Origin: an uncultured Erysipelotrichaceae bacterium
GTDB taxonomy: Bacteria; Bacillota_I; Bacilli_A; RF39; UBA660
Assembly: GCA_902782915.1 (NCBI GenBank)
Contig: CACZOV010000071.1
Location: 1 to 8,892 of the forward strand
Direction of reading: 5' to 3'
Length of the DNA: 8,892 nucleotides
Shown here: piece after piece, positions 7,231 to 8,892 of the stretch
Numbering within the stretch: position 1 is the first letter of the stretch
Layout of the letters: every line of letters begins with the position of its first letter
The notes under the pieces: generated by a model
Told to the model about the DNA's origin: nothing
Database searches by the model: none
The model's input: the letters and a program-made list of their open reading frames with translations, nothing else
Translations under genes and position numbers: made by a program

Positions 7231-7246
7231 TATTAAAAGTTTAATA
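7231..7246. repeat. AT-only 7-bp inverted repeat between two operon genes
   Basis: TATTAAA and TTTAATA arms flank a 2-base AG spacer in the 55-base gap between the pyruvyltransferase and ATP-grasp genes. There is no G-C pair and no T-run, so it is not a terminator. It could be a weak protein-binding site or simply chance in AT-rich DNA. Confidence 0.5.
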
Positions 7247-7266
7247 TATAATAAATTTAGATTTTT

Positions 7267-8346
7267 TTATTTTAACTTATCATAGTATTTTTCTTTAAAA
7301 TAACTTGTTAATTGATAATTAATATCTTTATTAGCAAATATATTTTTTACTATATTTGGAATTTCTTCTATATTATCACAGTAATAAATATAATTACTAT
7401 ATATTTCTTTAAACCAGTTAACTCCTGTTGATACTTTATGATCATTTGTTTTAATAACAATTACTGGAGTTCCTGCAATTAATGAAAAAATTGTTCCATG
7501 AAATCTATCAGTAATAATAACTTTATATTTTGAAAAACTATCTATTTTGTTCATTATTTCTTTTTGAATAGTATTTAAATCATATCTTTTAAGTGGATTA
7601 CAGTTTGTATCAGTTATATCAACTATTTTTTCAAATTTATTTAGTTTACTAACTAAATTTTTAATATCACTATCTGTATAAAACTTTTCTCCATCGTTTC
7701 TAACACAAACACAAATACCATTTCTATCATTATTAAAATGAAGATTACCAATAAGAGTTGTAACAATGTCAGGATACAACTCTACCTCATGTAAATTCAT
7801 TTTTTCTATTAAATTTTTATAAGAAACTTCATCTCTTGCTAAGATTTTAAGATTATTAACACCATTTAAAACTTTTTTGATACTTTCTTCTTTTTTTGGT
7901 ATATTATAGAGTACTGTTTGAGGAAATATTATACATCTATTCTTATTAAAATTACTTAAAATTATCTTTCTAACATAATCATCTGGATGATAATCAGTCA
8001 TTGTATAACCACTTTGAAAAATAAAAATATCATCTTTATTTAATTTATTATTTATAATACTAATAATTTTTTTTCCATAAAACCTAATTCCCTTGGTTGG
8101 TAAAATGATATATTTATTGTTAAGATAATTCTCTAAAATCCAATTTTCAATACAATATCTTTGAGCTAAATCACCCAAATTATCATGAATTGGTGCACAA
8201 AAATACCATATTTTTTTTTCTTCTTTATTTGTTTTTTCTATACTATTTAACATTTCTGTAGCTATAGTTTTATTTTTTGAATAGTTTAATATTTTTTTTA
8301 ATGTAATATATGGTTTACTAGCTACTTTTTTAACTAATTTTTTCAT
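7267..8346 (-). CDS. Polysaccharide pyruvyltransferase family protein
   Basis: 359-residue protein of the polysaccharide pyruvyltransferase family (CsaB/EpsO/WcaK-like), whose studied members transfer pyruvate from phosphoenolpyruvate to sugars to form acidic ketals. Seen are APIHDNLGDLA (51-61), the counterpart of the family's P-x-H-G/D-N-x-GD N-terminal motif; QSGY (111-114); FPQTV (141-145); ARDEVS (170-175); YPDIV (191-195); and the C-terminal signature DRFHGTIFSLIAGTPVIV (280-297) followed by DHKV (302-305). This is the usual two-domain GT-B-like arrangement at normal length. The protein starts with MKKLVKKV, and an A9 run lies in codons 43-46. AGGTTGAT just before the ATG at 8346 serves as ribosome binding site, 14 bases after the polymerase stop. 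Some members have other roles, so the exact reaction is inferred; family membership is sure. Confidence 0.5.
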   Translation of the reverse strand: MKKLVKKVASKPYITLKKILNYSKNKTIATEMLNSIEKTNKEEKKIWYFCAPIHDNLGDLAQRYCIENWILENYLNNKYIILPTKGIRFYGKKIISIINNKLNKDDIFIFQSGYTMTDYHPDDYVRKIILSNFNKNRCIIFPQTVLYNIPKKEESIKKVLNGVNNLKILARDEVSYKNLIEKMNLHEVELYPDIVTTLIGNLHFNNDRNGICVCVRNDGEKFYTDSDIKNLVSKLNKFEKIVDITDTNCNPLKRYDLNTIQKEIMNKIDSFSKYKVIITDRFHGTIFSLIAGTPVIVIKTNDHKVSTGVNWFKEIYSNYIYYCDNIEEIPNIVKNIFANKDINYQLTSYFKEKYYDKLK

Positions 8347-8360
8347 ATCAACCTACTTTC

Positions 8361-8892
8361 TTAATTCCAAAATACATAAGGAATAACACCAGACCAATAT
8401 GGTCTATATATTAAAATTACATAATAATATGCTAAAGATATACAAATAGTAATAAATAAAGCAAGTAATCTCTTTTTTGCATTTCTTATTTTGTATATCA
8501 TATTAACAAATGTTACACAATTGACCACTGAAAAATAAAGCGCAAATCTACCTAAGATGGAACCCCTTATTGATGTAATACTAATACAAAAAGATAATAG
8601 GGAAGCCATATACCCAACTTTATTAAATTTACTATCTTCCGAATTATCACCAATATTATAATAATGATTCACAAATATAAAAATAATAAATTGCAAAACG
8701 GCCTTTAATATCGTACCTAACTGATTTTGTAAATAGTATTTATCAGAGTCCAAATAAACAGCATGTTGAGGGAAAAAATTTGATAGCAAGAGTATTATTT
8801 GACTTGAAAATGTTATTAAAATTAGTGATAAAAATATTAATTTTCTTTTATTATTTGTTGTTATCTTAAATTTAGATAGTGGTAATAACAGT
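8361..8892 (-). CDS. EpsG/Wzy-type polysaccharide polymerase, N-terminus cut by right edge
   Basis: The open frame reads from the right edge to the TAA at 8361-8363, giving the last 176 residues or so of a longer membrane protein. A TTG near 8789 is only an internal codon: the frame stays open upstream and encodes another hydrophobic segment, so the true start is outside the window. At least five hydrophobic spans are visible. The spacing, the LGRFALYFS segment before a Val-rich membrane helix, and the C-terminal RPYWSGVIPY resemble the EpsG family of exopolysaccharide polymerases. Such proteins join lipid-linked repeat units on the outer face of the cytoplasmic membrane, which fits the flippase downstream and indicates a Wzx/Wzy-dependent pathway. 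The 3' end is 14 bases from the pyruvyltransferase gene. Moderately sure of the family because less than half of a typical protein is present. Confidence 0.5.
   Translation of the reverse strand, partial: LLLPLSKFKITTNNKRKLIFLSLILITFSSQIILLLSNFFPQHAVYLDSDKYYLQNQLGTILKAVLQFIIFIFVNHYYNIGDNSEDSKFNKVGYMASLLSFCISITSIRGSILGRFALYFSVVNCVTFVNMIYKIRNAKKRLLALFITICISLAYYYVILIYRPYWSGVIPYVFWN

Noticed and set aside
7231..7246. Inverted repeat as an internal terminator
   Set aside because: Only A-T pairs, a 2-base loop and no T-run; it cannot be a convincing intrinsic terminator.
8787..8789. TTG as start of a short 142-residue membrane protein
   Set aside because: The frame is open to the right edge and encodes a further hydrophobic segment; this is the C-terminal part of a larger polymerase.

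Overview
This 8.9-kb window is strongly AT-rich, gene-dense bacterial DNA. Every gene I can support lies on the minus strand. The low G+C, AGGAG-type ribosome binding sites, sigma-A-like promoter spacing and tandem Spo0A-type boxes point to a low-GC Bacillota (Clostridia, Erysipelotrichia or a related endospore-forming gut lineage). The species cannot be told from the sequence.

Read in the direction of transcription (right edge to left), the window holds the 3' part of a cell-surface polysaccharide (capsule or exopolysaccharide) operon. The order is: an EpsG/Wzy-type polymerase cut by the right edge; a polysaccharide pyruvyltransferase-family protein; an ATP-grasp protein of the sugar-transfer-associated type; a Wzx-type flippase; a MenD-like thiamine-diphosphate (ThDP) enzyme; a short-chain dehydrogenase/reductase (SDR); and UDP-glucose 6-dehydrogenase (ugd). 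Spacing is tight from polymerase to SDR (about 3 to 55 bases). ugd has a 98-base leader with a good promoter of its own, and the operon ends at an intrinsic terminator just past the ugd stop. No glycosyltransferase, initiating transferase or chain-length regulator is in view, so these presumably lie beyond the right edge.

Beyond the terminator is a separate transcription unit, a KilA-N domain protein cut by the left edge. Its upstream region carries two perfect TGTCGAA boxes exactly 10 bp apart, matching the Spo0A (0A) box consensus.

Working model (inference): Ugd makes UDP-glucuronate for an acidic repeat unit. The ATP-grasp and pyruvyltransferase proteins decorate the glycan. The MenD-like enzyme and SDR make an unusual building block, perhaps an acyloin or branched-chain sugar. 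Wzx exports the lipid-linked unit and the EpsG-type protein polymerises it. The ThDP/SDR pair is the least conventional part and the best candidate for undescribed chemistry. No gene-free stretch exceeds 300 bases, and I saw no RNA gene, insertion sequence or CRISPR array.

[Form note: the original answer gave no confidence values for features; the uniform 0.5 is a placeholder required by the schema, not an estimate.]
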